27,635 nucleotides of DNA. Source: a virus. Position numbers and translations under genes: made by a program. Under the pieces are notes generated by a model. The model was not told the origin of the DNA. It worked only from the letters and a program-made list of their open reading frames with translations, and did not search any database. Location: positions 1-27,635 of IMG/VR virus record IMGVR_UViG_3300044716_000130. One strand, written 5' to 3'. How positions within the stretch are numbered: the first letter of the stretch is position 1; each line of letters starts with the position of its first letter. This document shows, piece after piece, positions 1 to 8,702 of this stretch.

Positions 1-15
1 GAACGGAAAAATGCA

Positions 16-252
16 ATGAAACAAATTGACCCATCAGGCAGGGGCAAGACTGCTCCATCAGGAAAAGGCAAGACTGAAAAAGCTATTCCTGGAAGGCAAA
101 ACCTTCCTGGAAAGAAAATGGCCCCAAAACTTGGAAGGCAAAACCTTCCTATGACCCCTGAAACCTCAAAAGGAAAAAAGAGTCTTCCTAAGAACTCAAA
201 AATGGAAGCCCTTAAGAGCTACATGTACGGAATGAAAAAAGGCAAGAAGTAA
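16..252 (+). CDS. Small lysine-rich repeat protein, unknown function
   Basis: A 78-residue, strongly basic protein rich in K, G, P and S, with no recognisable domain. It is internally repetitive: PSGRGKTA is followed by PSGKGKTE, and GRQNLP occurs twice, from near-identical DNA at 91-108 and 133-150. The start is the ATG at 16; the ATG at 11 hits a stop after two codons. No convincing ribosome-binding site is visible, and the upstream region is outside the window. The stop overlaps the next start (TAATG at 250-254), so it is probably translationally coupled to the following small basic protein. Such short basic proteins are often DNA-binding or minor virion components in phages, but nothing here proves that. 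Confidence 0.6.
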   Translation: MKQIDPSGRGKTAPSGKGKTEKAIPGRQNLPGKKMAPKLGRQNLPMTPETSKGKKSLPKNSKMEALKSYMYGMKKGKK

Positions 253-389
253 TGCCTGAAGTAAACGGGATGAAGTTTCCTTACACAAAAAAGGGTAAGG
301 CTGCAGCTAAGAAGGCGGCGGTTAGCTCATTGCGGAAGAAGAAGAAGTCAAGCTTTTCTGGCGTAAAGTCACAAGTTTACAGCGGCTAG
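252..389 (+). CDS. Small basic protein (45 aa), unknown function
   Basis: A 45-residue basic protein starting at the ATG that overlaps the previous stop (TAATG) and ending in TAG at 387-389. The N-terminus reads MPEVNGMKFPYTKKGKAAAK, followed by a KKKK cluster and a Ser-rich tail. The pattern KFPYTxKGxAAAKKA resembles very small basic proteins I know from other tailed phages, where the function is undescribed. It sits between two co-directional genes, with a TAATG junction upstream and a 3-base gap downstream, which supports it as a real cistron despite its size. A role in nucleic-acid binding or as a minor virion protein is inference from charge alone. Confidence 0.6.
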   Translation: MPEVNGMKFPYTKKGKAAAKKAAVSSLRKKKKSSFSGVKSQVYSG

Positions 390-392
390 CTA

Positions 393-1262
393 ATGGCTAG
401 TGCAGACTCACTAGAGCGTATAGCGAGAAAAAAAGCATCTAGTTCTAAAAAAGAAACCGACTTTCAGGCTGCATCTAAAAAACAACAAGAGGCGTTTGAC
501 AGGGCGGCGTATGTTGCCAAGTCTCAGTCTGCTTCGAAAAAGAACGTTGCCAAAAAGGGCGAAGCTCTTAGTGGGTTTGTAAAGAACGCAATCTTTGACT
601 GGACTAGTCCAGAAATGATGGCGCTATCTGCTATTCCTTTTGGTATCGGTAAGATAGGTAGGCTTGGTGGTGAAGCGGCCAGTGCGGCAAGTGCGGCAGG
701 GAGAGCAGCTAGCAATATTTCACCTGCTGAAATAAAAGCGCTCGAAGAGTTTATGCAATCTCCTAAAACAGCATACAGTCCTAACATGTTTTTAAATGAA
801 ATAAACGCTGTTACTAACAGGGGTGTAATTCCTTCTGGTCAACAAATGTTTAGAGTTCCTACCACAAACGAGCTGGGTAGATTAAATACCTTAAAAGCTG
901 GGGATAGCTATACCTTACCTAAGGCAACTTCTGTTGCGGATCAAAATCAGTTAGAGGCATTGGGTAGGCTTGCCCAGGGAAAATTTGACACTGGAGGCAG
1001 GGTTTCAAACCAACCACCGAATGCAATAATGAGATTTTTACCAGAAGAAGACATAGCGGGAGTTCAAAGCTTTAACAAACTTAGCCCTGGTATTACTGAT
1101 AGGGTGTTTGGCTACACCAAGTCAACCAATAAACCTTATCCGTTTGCCGATGAGGGGCTTTTAGCACCTGGGCTACAAGCCACTTTAAGGTCAATAACAG
1201 GCTCTCCCGATATGAGAATTTACGAAATAGCTCTAAGAAACGCTATTCGGAACGCTCGCTAG
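393..1262 (+). CDS. Putative ADP-ribosyltransferase-like protein, possibly an ejected effector
   Basis: 289 residues. Residues 1-65 are Lys/Ser/Ala-rich and charged. Residues 70-108 are hydrophobic to Gly/Ala-rich and may be amphipathic. Residues 150-262 carry an order of short motifs like the R-S-E class of mono-ADP-ribosyltransferases: MFRV (R154), LKAGDSYTLPKATSVAD where family members have LkxGDxxxxxgfxSTS (S180), then DEGLLAPG (E254) where they have ExEVLLpxG. The first Glu of the usual ExE motif is missing (A252), and the STS motif reads ATS, so activity is uncertain. Phages use such enzymes (T4 Alt, ModA, ModB) to modify host RNA polymerase or ribosomes. The call rests on motif resemblance only. 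The start has no good Shine-Dalgarno and lies 3 bases after the upstream stop, suggesting coupled translation. Its 3' end overlaps a convergent gene by 20 bp. Confidence 0.5.
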   Translation: MASADSLERIARKKASSSKKETDFQAASKKQQEAFDRAAYVAKSQSASKKNVAKKGEALSGFVKNAIFDWTSPEMMALSAIPFGIGKIGRLGGEAASAASAAGRAASNISPAEIKALEEFMQSPKTAYSPNMFLNEINAVTNRGVIPSGQQMFRVPTTNELGRLNTLKAGDSYTLPKATSVADQNQLEALGRLAQGKFDTGGRVSNQPPNAIMRFLPEEDIAGVQSFNKLSPGITDRVFGYTKSTNKPYPFADEGLLAPGLQATLRSITGSPDMRIYEIALRNAIRNAR

Positions 1263-1479
1263 CTTCCGCTTCTTTAACAGCAGTCATTGCGTTTGCAATG
1301 TGTGCTAGTCCATTCATAATAATGTCTGCGGTCTGGCAGGGGAACTCTACAGCGCAGTGAACGCAGTTACCTGGGTCATTGTCATCTTCTGGCTTCTCTG
1401 GCGCGTGTAGGGCGTATACAGCGTCTAGCGTGCCAAATGTCAGCGCTAGTACATCATCAAATGTTGGGTTCAAGCTCAT
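1243..1479 (-). CDS. Small Cys-motif protein, actinobacterial type
   Basis: 78 residues starting at the ATG at 1479. This start has an AGGA about 6 bases upstream and lies 2 bases after the stop of the giant virion gene. A longer frame to 1533 would overlap that gene and has no better signal. Residues 39-48 hold C-x2-C-x5-C (CVHCAVEFPC) followed by QT. Small proteins with CxxC...PCxT are common in actinobacteria and their phages, usually without assigned function, and probably bind a metal. The spacing matches the C-x2-C-x5-C part of WhiB iron-sulphur proteins, but the upstream Cys and the GxWGG-type turn are absent, so I do not call WhiB. It is the last gene of the leftward late operon and overlaps the convergent 289-residue gene by 20 bp. 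Confidence 0.6.
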   Translation of the reverse strand: MSLNPTFDDVLALTFGTLDAVYALHAPEKPEDDNDPGNCVHCAVEFPCQTADIIMNGLAHIANAMTAVKEAEASERSE

Positions 1480-1481
1480 TG

Positions 1482-4400
1482 TTATTCCTGTCCTGTTAGT
1501 CTCTGCATCATTAATCTTTGATCGTTGTTCCATTGTCTAATAGTCTGGCTAGTGGAGTAGTCTTGCAACTTTTGACCCAAGAACCAGTTAGCCAATAGTC
1601 TAGCCTTTCTTTCCCCTTGTTCAGTAGGAGTCAACCCTGTTTCTGGATCCTGACCAATGCCAGTTATCTTTGATAGCGTGTTAATGCCACCAACCTGATC
1701 AATAGCGTACTCTAGGTAGTTATTAATGTCACCACCAGTACCCACTCTGTTGCCTGAGGTGATCTCTACGAACCACTTAGGTAGCGGTGATAGGTTGCCT
1801 CCAGCGAGGTTCTGAGAACCCTCTATGAGCACGTCAAAGCCTGATTGGCCTGGTTGTACGTCATAGCCACCAAGTAGTTGGTTCATAATGTCTAACTGCG
1901 GTACAGCAGGCCCAAAGCCCCATGCATCGCCAGCGCCACCAGGACCCTGGAACTGTGGACCAAATGTAGATCCAGTGTGCCACGAAGCATATATTCCATC
2001 TGGATCCCATGGATCTCCAAATGACTCTGGGTTGAATCCATTAGCTTCAGCAAATGCGTATTGGATCTTAGATGGGATAGTAATCTTGCCAGGCTGCTCC
2101 ATAATTAATTGGAATACCTTGGTAGCTGCAATGCGCTGCCAAGTGTAGAAGAATACCGCACGACGCATGTATTTACGCTCGAATGCAGATAGTCCACCAA
2201 TCGTAGGATGAAATGTTGTTACTTGTTTTGCTGCCTGAATAGCGGCTTCTTCAAATGATTTGTAGACACCACCTTTTTCAATCTCTTTTACAAAGTGAGC
2301 CATACGGAAGATGTTGTCACGGTGCGAGCTGAACTCAGCAAGCTTGCTGTTAAAGCGGCTGACTCCACCAACCACACCATCGCTTAGTTCACCCATACCG
2401 CGAAGGTCAAGGTCTTCTACTGTTGATGCACCACCACGAGTAAGGACACCTAGTCGCTCTGCCATGTAAGCAATCATCTCCATTGGAACAATAGTGCGCT
2501 TACCAGTTTGAGAGTTAATGTAACCAACTTCTTCAAATGCAGTTCTGTCAGTACCATCAGGTTTTTTACCTGTTGCCTTAAGCTGCATACCCTTAGGTGT
2601 GCCAACTTCAGCGTAAGCCTTAAACATGTTTGGATCACCCTTGTATATTGATGGGTCAAATCCGCGAAGAATTTCAAAAGCGTTTGCGTAGTACTTAGCG
2701 CTGTTTACACCAGCGAAAGAGTTCATAAATGCTTCACCAATAATGGATGTAACGTGGTGGCCTAGCCTCCAAGTAGTGTGAGCACCCTTTAGCACAGACA
2801 TGATCATGTCAGAGAAGTCAACAACTTTTTGGACGTTTTCATTCGAGAAGGACTTAGGGTATAGAACGTATTCTTTAACCGCAGCAAGTCTTTGCATCTC
2901 AGATGCATCGTAAACCTTGTTTGGGTCTAAATATTTTGCAAACTCATCTTTTGGATCAACTTTAATAAAGTTTTTAACATCTAAGCCCTCTTCTTTAATC
3001 TGATCAAAAGTCTTACCGAAGAATCTGCTAAACGATTGACCAATTCCGATGCGGGTTTGCACAGCGTGTAGTGCGCTAGCGTAGTTTGCCAAGAAAGTAA
3101 GCGAGGTAAACTTTTCGGTTACGTCAGCTGCAGCCCACGAATACTTTACCGCCATAGGGCCAGCACCGTCTTCTAAGCGGAATGCACCCTCACCAATTTC
3201 AAAAAACTTTCTCATGTCAAACATCTTGTTTAGCTCATCAGCAAAGATGTTGTGTTGCACAGCTTCGCCTAAAACTCCACCAATTTCATCTCCGACACCA
3301 AACATTGCCGCAATACCGTCGCTGAAAGACTCTGCAATTTCAACATTGACATTGCCAGTTTCAGAAGTTTTTACCCATTCTCTAAATGGTATTTCTCCAT
3401 TGCCTTGTTCAGCACGCTGAAGCATTTCTTGCCCCCACTTCTGGACAAGTTTGAACGAGTTGTTTATTTCTAAGATGTTTTTGTCATACTTTACGAACAT
3501 CTGCCTTAGCGTGTTCTTGAAGTAACCAACCTTGCTTTGGTTTACAGTTTCAACACCACCGATGATCGTCTTCATGTCAAGACCCATACCGTAGCGACCG
3601 CTAAATGCAATTAACCACTTCTCGGAAAACTTAGGATCTGTCAATCTCTTTATTTCTGAAACGGCAGCGTTAGCTTGACCAGTTGTAATTGGATCACCAG
3701 TTGCTTCAGCGTGGTTGTGAGCAAAGCTAGATGTTTCATCAGTTGACTTTACGCCAGCTTTTGCCATAGCTTCTGATACATCATCTTTATTGTCTAGACC
3801 TTTTCTCATCATAGAACTAGTTTCTTCAGCAATAATTTCAGCTTGTTCCCTGCGAGCGTTCTGTGCTTTTCTTGTAGCTTCAGGAGTAGCCTTAGCGCTT
3901 GGCTTAGAGCTACCCATTGCGTCGAATAAGCTAATCTCTTCAGAAATCTGTTTACGAAGTTCGCTCATCTCCCTGGAAACGTGAGTGCGCACACCTGCGG
4001 CGACCTTTGGGTCAAGCTTATCTAGCGGGCTTTTCCCTAGTCCACCAGTAAGTGGCTGCATAAACATATTCAAGATTGTGTCTAGCGCAGCTTGGGCAGT
4101 TTGAGGATCTGGGAAGACTTTAGCGCCAACTGTTACTGACTCTATTAAGTTTTTTAACCTACCCTTTACTTGTCTTAAGCCGACCATCCCCTCTACGCCA
4201 GTCATTAGTATCTCTGGACTACCAGCAGCTCTTGACCTAGTTGCAAGCTCAGCAATGCTAGTCATAAACTTTTCCCTAACAGAAACAAAAGTTACAAAAT
4301 CGGCTAGTATCTCTGAAGCTTTAGGCAGTATCTCAGCGGCAGCATCCGCAGTCCTAGCTGCAGCCCTAGAAGCGGATAGCGAACCTATTTCATCTAGATT

Positions 4401-6995
4401 GTCAACCATAAACTGAATCATTGCGTCAGTTTTTTTATCTAAATCTGGTATCTGCTTAAGCTTTTTACCGCCCACCACTCTAGTTGGGTTTACGTGCGGA
4501 GCTGGTTTAAAGAAGTCATCCACGGCAGTTTTCTTTGGTACTACGCCGTCCCTTGCACCGAATTCGTAAACTTCATCAAAGGCTTTACGGATTTCTAACC
4601 ACGCTTCACTGCCAGGTGTAATTTCTTTACCTAGTTGCTTGTAACGCAATGCGGTTAGCGCAGCATACTCAAAGTTTGTTGGCTGAACGTTTTGAAAAGA
4701 TTTACCTGGCCACTGCAGTGCTCCAATAAGATCACCCGCGCCCTTTTCGCTTGCCATGATAGCTAGGTCAGCGGTGGAAAAGTCCATGTTCATTGGAACA
4801 AAGTTCTTGCTTAGCTTGTCCCCCACGTTTTTTTGACCATCACGGCGAAGTTGCATAATAATGTTTTCTTGGGTCTTTACAGGAACACCAAAGACTCGCC
4901 ATAAGTTTTCAAAAGTTCTAAGAATCCGACCCTGCTCCTCTGACATTCTTGCCGCGGTTCTTCCGCCTTTACCCTCAACCTTGCGCATTCTTGCCCAAAC
5001 CTTGTCGTAGGTTGAAATGCGAGCCTCAGCGTTAATCATATCTAAACGAATAATGTCTTTTGTAAGTTCAGTGATTTGCGGGCTTGCTGCATTGTTAGTG
5101 GACTCAAGTATTTTAAATAGCTCTCTGCTTACTGTTGTGCCACGCTTTTCTGCAAGTTTTACAAGCTGATCGTAAGGTCCTGAGCCAAGAAAATCTTGTA
5201 GCACTATTTTTAGGTTTGCTGGAGTGCTTGTGCCAGCTTCGCTGCTGATAAACACTAGGTCTCGCGCAAGCTGCTCCGCTGAACCAGCACGAAGGCTTAC
5301 TGCATCTTCGACAAGTTGCTCTGCTGTTTTGGCTGTAGGAGTAGCGCCAGTTTCTAACACGGACTCAACTGCATCGTCTAGTGATTTCACAACCTCTGAC
5401 TCAACTTGCAGCGCATCTTCTGCAATCTTGCCAGCTTCTTTACCTCCTGCTGCTCCTGCACCAGCTGGAATGTTCTCAGTCTTGGCGTTCGAAAAGCCGC
5501 TTTCAATTCCTCTGGCTAGTTGGTTGCCTAGCTCAGCGATTTCATCTTGAGTCTTTTTTAGTTTGCTAAAGGTTTTGTTCATTGAAACCAAGGTCTTCGC
5601 CATCAAGTCAACAACTGTTTGCTGTGGGTCTGAAGACGCACCAAGCACCCTAGCAAAGCGTGCAGTTCTGTTTGCAGTAAGTGTAATCTTGTTGGTAGCA
5701 AGTAGGTCAGCGAGAGTTTCAAGTGGATTTGCTGACTCAGCAAGCTGCTTCTTAATGTTTGGATCTCCAACGCGCTTTATGAAATCCAAAGCTTCTTTGC
5801 GGATCTCTCCGTACTTAGTTGTTGCCGAAGCTACGTTACGCTTGTAAGACTTTTCTTTCTTTCTTATTTCTGTAGCTAACTCTTCAGCTGCAAACCTGTT
5901 TTCTGAAACAGCCTGAGCTTCAACTATTTCTCGCTCTATTGGGCGTGGCGGAGTTTCTACGACATCTTTTACAACTGCTGGAGTGGCGTCGATTGCGGAG
6001 GCATCTTCAAGCTGAGCTGCCTTTGTTGCAACGCTTGCTTGCGCAGCATCAAGTTTTTGACCAGTCTTAGGGTCGACAAACGCTAGGTCGTTTGCTTTTT
6101 CGGAAACTCTTGCAAACTTGCCAGCTTTTCTACCTAGTTTTTCTTTTAGTACGGGGCTCTCCGCAATAGCCCTAAACAAGTCTTCTCTGTTTCTTGCAGC
6201 TAGATCGTCAGCAATGCTGGCGTTAGCTGTCTTAGCAATTGTCTCAAACCCATAAACTAGCTCGTTTACGCGAGCGGCTAGGCTGTCATCCCCAGCTTTA
6301 GAAGCCTTAATTGCTTCTTTTCGGATCTTGCTACCGAGTTTTGCATTCAGCCGCTCTGCGGCATATTTACTCTTATTAAAGTCATAACCACGTAGCACAC
6401 CAGTTAGGTAGTTGCCAAGTTTTTGCCCTTGAGTAAGCGGAACTTCTGATGGTATGTAGGACCTTGCCATATCTGGCAGGTTGTTTACAGCAGCTTCGGC
6501 GGCAGATTTTACAATGGTTGCGTTTGCTTTATTTGCCGCAGACGCAAGACGTACTCCAGCGGCTGTTCCTTTAATTCCAGCAACAGCACCACCCGAAATA
6601 TATGTAGTTGGGTCTAAACCGATGTCAAGTGCAAGGCCGAGCCAAGTTGCGGTGTTATCATCCACACCCATTTCTTTTAGGTTTTGGCTGTATGTCCTAC
6701 GATCACCGACGCCTTTTACACCAGCAGAAACAGCGGAAATAGGATTTATTAAATCAAGAAGGGCACCAAGTTCACCGCGTTGAATGGCAGCAACGTTTTG
6801 ACCAAGTTTGTTTGTAATGCCCGCAGTGTAATAACCACCAGTTGAGAGAATGTCAATAATTCCTTGACCAAGGCTCCAAGCACCAGGCTGGGCGGCTCCT
6901 GCACCTACAGCTTGATTTGCTGCGTTTACGTCAAAAGCGGCAGAGGATTTTGCGCCTCCTGAAAGCGCTTTAAAAATCTCTGGATTAACTGCCAT
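1482..6995 (-). CDS. Giant internal virion / ejection protein
   Basis: 1837 residues, by far the longest gene. The N-terminal ~170 residues contain glycine-rich, amphipathic stretches (GGYYTAGITNKLGQN; LDIGLDPTTYISGG). The middle (about 250-1150) is rich in A, E, K and R with long predicted helices and coiled-coil-like segments. The C-terminal third has more aromatic and globular sequence, ending in a Q/R-rich tail. No transglycosylase motif is obvious to me. Its place last in the structural operon, after tail-tube-like genes and three small virion-type genes, matches the giant core protein of podoviruses (T7 gp16 or N4 gp50 in role, not by recognised homology). Such proteins are packed in the capsid and injected with the DNA. 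A tape measure is unlikely because no other long-tail genes are present. AGGA lies about 9 bases before the ATG. Confidence 0.7.
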   Translation of the reverse strand: MAVNPEIFKALSGGAKSSAAFDVNAANQAVGAGAAQPGAWSLGQGIIDILSTGGYYTAGITNKLGQNVAAIQRGELGALLDLINPISAVSAGVKGVGDRRTYSQNLKEMGVDDNTATWLGLALDIGLDPTTYISGGAVAGIKGTAAGVRLASAANKANATIVKSAAEAAVNNLPDMARSYIPSEVPLTQGQKLGNYLTGVLRGYDFNKSKYAAERLNAKLGSKIRKEAIKASKAGDDSLAARVNELVYGFETIAKTANASIADDLAARNREDLFRAIAESPVLKEKLGRKAGKFARVSEKANDLAFVDPKTGQKLDAAQASVATKAAQLEDASAIDATPAVVKDVVETPPRPIEREIVEAQAVSENRFAAEELATEIRKKEKSYKRNVASATTKYGEIRKEALDFIKRVGDPNIKKQLAESANPLETLADLLATNKITLTANRTARFARVLGASSDPQQTVVDLMAKTLVSMNKTFSKLKKTQDEIAELGNQLARGIESGFSNAKTENIPAGAGAAGGKEAGKIAEDALQVESEVVKSLDDAVESVLETGATPTAKTAEQLVEDAVSLRAGSAEQLARDLVFISSEAGTSTPANLKIVLQDFLGSGPYDQLVKLAEKRGTTVSRELFKILESTNNAASPQITELTKDIIRLDMINAEARISTYDKVWARMRKVEGKGGRTAARMSEEQGRILRTFENLWRVFGVPVKTQENIIMQLRRDGQKNVGDKLSKNFVPMNMDFSTADLAIMASEKGAGDLIGALQWPGKSFQNVQPTNFEYAALTALRYKQLGKEITPGSEAWLEIRKAFDEVYEFGARDGVVPKKTAVDDFFKPAPHVNPTRVVGGKKLKQIPDLDKKTDAMIQFMVDNLDEIGSLSASRAAARTADAAAEILPKASEILADFVTFVSVREKFMTSIAELATRSRAAGSPEILMTGVEGMVGLRQVKGRLKNLIESVTVGAKVFPDPQTAQAALDTILNMFMQPLTGGLGKSPLDKLDPKVAAGVRTHVSREMSELRKQISEEISLFDAMGSSKPSAKATPEATRKAQNARREQAEIIAEETSSMMRKGLDNKDDVSEAMAKAGVKSTDETSSFAHNHAEATGDPITTGQANAAVSEIKRLTDPKFSEKWLIAFSGRYGMGLDMKTIIGGVETVNQSKVGYFKNTLRQMFVKYDKNILEINNSFKLVQKWGQEMLQRAEQGNGEIPFREWVKTSETGNVNVEIAESFSDGIAAMFGVGDEIGGVLGEAVQHNIFADELNKMFDMRKFFEIGEGAFRLEDGAGPMAVKYSWAAADVTEKFTSLTFLANYASALHAVQTRIGIGQSFSRFFGKTFDQIKEEGLDVKNFIKVDPKDEFAKYLDPNKVYDASEMQRLAAVKEYVLYPKSFSNENVQKVVDFSDMIMSVLKGAHTTWRLGHHVTSIIGEAFMNSFAGVNSAKYYANAFEILRGFDPSIYKGDPNMFKAYAEVGTPKGMQLKATGKKPDGTDRTAFEEVGYINSQTGKRTIVPMEMIAYMAERLGVLTRGGASTVEDLDLRGMGELSDGVVGGVSRFNSKLAEFSSHRDNIFRMAHFVKEIEKGGVYKSFEEAAIQAAKQVTTFHPTIGGLSAFERKYMRRAVFFYTWQRIAATKVFQLIMEQPGKITIPSKIQYAFAEANGFNPESFGDPWDPDGIYASWHTGSTFGPQFQGPGGAGDAWGFGPAVPQLDIMNQLLGGYDVQPGQSGFDVLIEGSQNLAGGNLSPLPKWFVEITSGNRVGTGGDINNYLEYAIDQVGGINTLSKITGIGQDPETGLTPTEQGERKARLLANWFLGQKLQDYSTSQTIRQWNNDQRLMMQRLTGQE

Positions 6996-7012
6996 GGCTA
7001 AATCCTACTATA

Positions 7013-8191
7013 TTAGTAGCTATTGCCAATAGCTTCTTGCAAAGCACGCTTTTCATCATTAGACAGCTGGTCTCCAATAAACTTCATAGCGTCGGCAATT
7101 GCTGAGCCCTTGTCCCAACTTGTCCTACCTGCGGCAGTGGGAGTTGTTCCTCTGTTTATCATCCAGCCATTGTAAGCGTCCTGAACTTTTACTGGGTCAA
7201 AGTCAACATAACCAAGTTCTATTCCGCGACTTGTTGCCCTTGTCAGTGGATCTGAGCTGTCAAGAAGGTCCTGAGCCCGCTCCGCAGCAGCCCTATCTGC
7301 CGCGTTTGTAGCTGATCTAGCTGCTGCCGCAGCAGAGGCTGCTGCAGCCAGCTGTGATTGTTGGAAATCAAACCTCGCCTGAGCTTGCTGTGTTATTAAG
7401 TTAGTGCGCTCTCTTCCAATGTCTTCTTGGAAGTTTTCACGAGCACCGCGAAGCTGACCTAGATCTTCACCCATTCTGTAGTTGAAGCCCGTTACGTCTG
7501 ATCTTGCAAGATCCTGAGATGTCGCACCCATAGCAGTAAGTAGGTTCTGCCAGTTTTCAGCGTTTAGTTGGTTAGTGTTCTTAGCCATTGCAGCACCCTG
7601 AGAGGCGATGTCACCTTGCGAGGTAGATAGGCCACCAAGACCCATGCTCTCTAGCGCTGCTTGGTTGTTACGAAGCCTTGCAGCCTCTGACTCATCGATA
7701 GAGGTATTTACGGCAGAACTGCGAGAGCTGGCTGCGTCGGAAAGACGCCTAAATGCTTCACCCGTCGTAGCAATATCGGCTGTCCTGGCTCCAGTAATCT
7801 GACCGTAAATGTTTGTAACCTGCTCGCGGTTGGCTTCATATCTCTGGTTAGCAAGTTGCTCGCGCTGAGCAAGTGACTCAAACATTGGGGCAAATAAAGC
7901 ATCAATAGGATTTACTGAAGGCGCAGATGGTCCAGACGGTCCAGTGGGTCCAGGAGTGACTGGCCCAGGTATGACTTCGCCCCGCAGTCTTGCCATTTTA
8001 TCGGCAGTCATTCCTAAATCTTTAGCAGGAGCGGCGGGTTTGGGCGCTGGGGGTCTTACACTATATGGACTAGCTTGCTGACCATACGTTATAAGTAAGT
8101 CTCTACCAAAATTGCTTATGTTTTTTCCAGCGTCGTCAAACCACTTTTTTTGAGCTGTCCAGTCACCAAATAAGTTAGAGGTATCTGCCAT
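7013..8191 (-). CDS. Internal virion-type coiled-coil protein
   Basis: 392 residues. A short N-terminal region is followed by a Pro/Ala-rich linker (about 47-95) containing a GPTGPSGPSAP stretch. Residues 105-300 form a long Gln/Ala/Arg-rich segment likely to be helical and coiled-coil. The C-terminus is a shorter globular part (WMINRGTTPTAAGRTSWDKG). It starts 1 base after the stop of the 169-residue gene and ends 17 bases before the giant ejection protein. Its position and composition suggest a second internal core or ejection protein acting together with the giant protein, comparable in role to T7 gp15. I recognise no family, and the role is inferred from gene order. Confidence 0.6.
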   Translation of the reverse strand: MADTSNLFGDWTAQKKWFDDAGKNISNFGRDLLITYGQQASPYSVRPPAPKPAAPAKDLGMTADKMARLRGEVIPGPVTPGPTGPSGPSAPSVNPIDALFAPMFESLAQREQLANQRYEANREQVTNIYGQITGARTADIATTGEAFRRLSDAASSRSSAVNTSIDESEAARLRNNQAALESMGLGGLSTSQGDIASQGAAMAKNTNQLNAENWQNLLTAMGATSQDLARSDVTGFNYRMGEDLGQLRGARENFQEDIGRERTNLITQQAQARFDFQQSQLAAAASAAAAARSATNAADRAAAERAQDLLDSSDPLTRATSRGIELGYVDFDPVKVQDAYNGWMINRGTTPTAAGRTSWDKGSAIADAMKFIGDQLSNDEKRALQEAIGNSY

Positions 8192-8192
8192 T

Positions 8193-8702
8193 TTAGAATC
8201 TTCCTGGAGCTGTGCTAGCTCCGACGCCTAGTAGGTTGTAGTACTCTGGCAAGCCTTGTAGGCCAGATAGGGCAGAACGGCGAGCGCCTGCACCGACTGA
8301 ACCAAACTTAACTGGCTCACTCATAAACGTCTCACCAGTTTTAGCGCCTGTTCCGTACATTACATCGCGCTCGTTTTCCATGTCTGCAATACCGCTTTGC
8401 TCTTGACGGCTCTGTCTAGCAAACTGGTCTTGGACTCTTGAGCGATCCCTATTGATTGCGCCAGGTGTACGCATACCACGGGATGCGTAATCTCCAGCAA
8501 TTCTTCTAACTGCTTCACCTCTTTGGGTTGTGCGGTCGCCTTCGTTAGCCTGGAATGCGTTTCTAGCAGCATTAATACCAAAGGTTGCCCTAGTTAGGCC
8601 AGGTGCGTAAGTTGAAAGGTAGTAGTCCTGTAGTTCTCTTTGGTAAATAGGGTTATTTAGGACGTTCTGAACGCCGCCCGCTTGGGATAGTGTTGTTGCC
8701 AT
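8193..8702 (-). CDS. Small internal virion-type protein
   Basis: 169 residues, rich in Ala, Arg and Gln, with a predicted helical centre (residues 40-110) and a Gly/Ala-rich C-terminus. The N-terminal region contains NPIYQRELQDYYLSTYAPGL. The start codon overlaps the stop of the 75-residue gene (TAATG on the minus strand), and it is followed after 1 base by the 392-residue gene, so the three are tightly coupled. By position and helical character it could be the smallest ejection protein (T7 gp14 role), but there is no recognised homology. No transmembrane segment is evident. Confidence 0.6.
   Translation of the reverse strand: MATTLSQAGGVQNVLNNPIYQRELQDYYLSTYAPGLTRATFGINAARNAFQANEGDRTTQRGEAVRRIAGDYASRGMRTPGAINRDRSRVQDQFARQSRQEQSGIADMENERDVMYGTGAKTGETFMSEPVKFGSVGAGARRSALSGLQGLPEYYNLLGVGASTAPGRF

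Noticed and set aside
1480-1533. Longer N-terminus for the Cys-motif protein
   Set aside because: It would overlap the giant gene, while the ATG at 1479 has a good AGGA and a 2-base gap.
5224-5550. Plus-strand 108-residue frame opposite the giant gene (and similar frames at 3214-3420, 5563-5847, 6481-6783)
   Set aside because: Low-complexity Ser/Ala/Pro shadows of Ala/Glu-rich coding sequence, with no start signals.
1482-6995. Tape measure protein of a long tail
   Set aside because: No major tail protein, tail chaperone frameshift or baseplate genes are present; nozzle and adaptor genes indicate a short tail.
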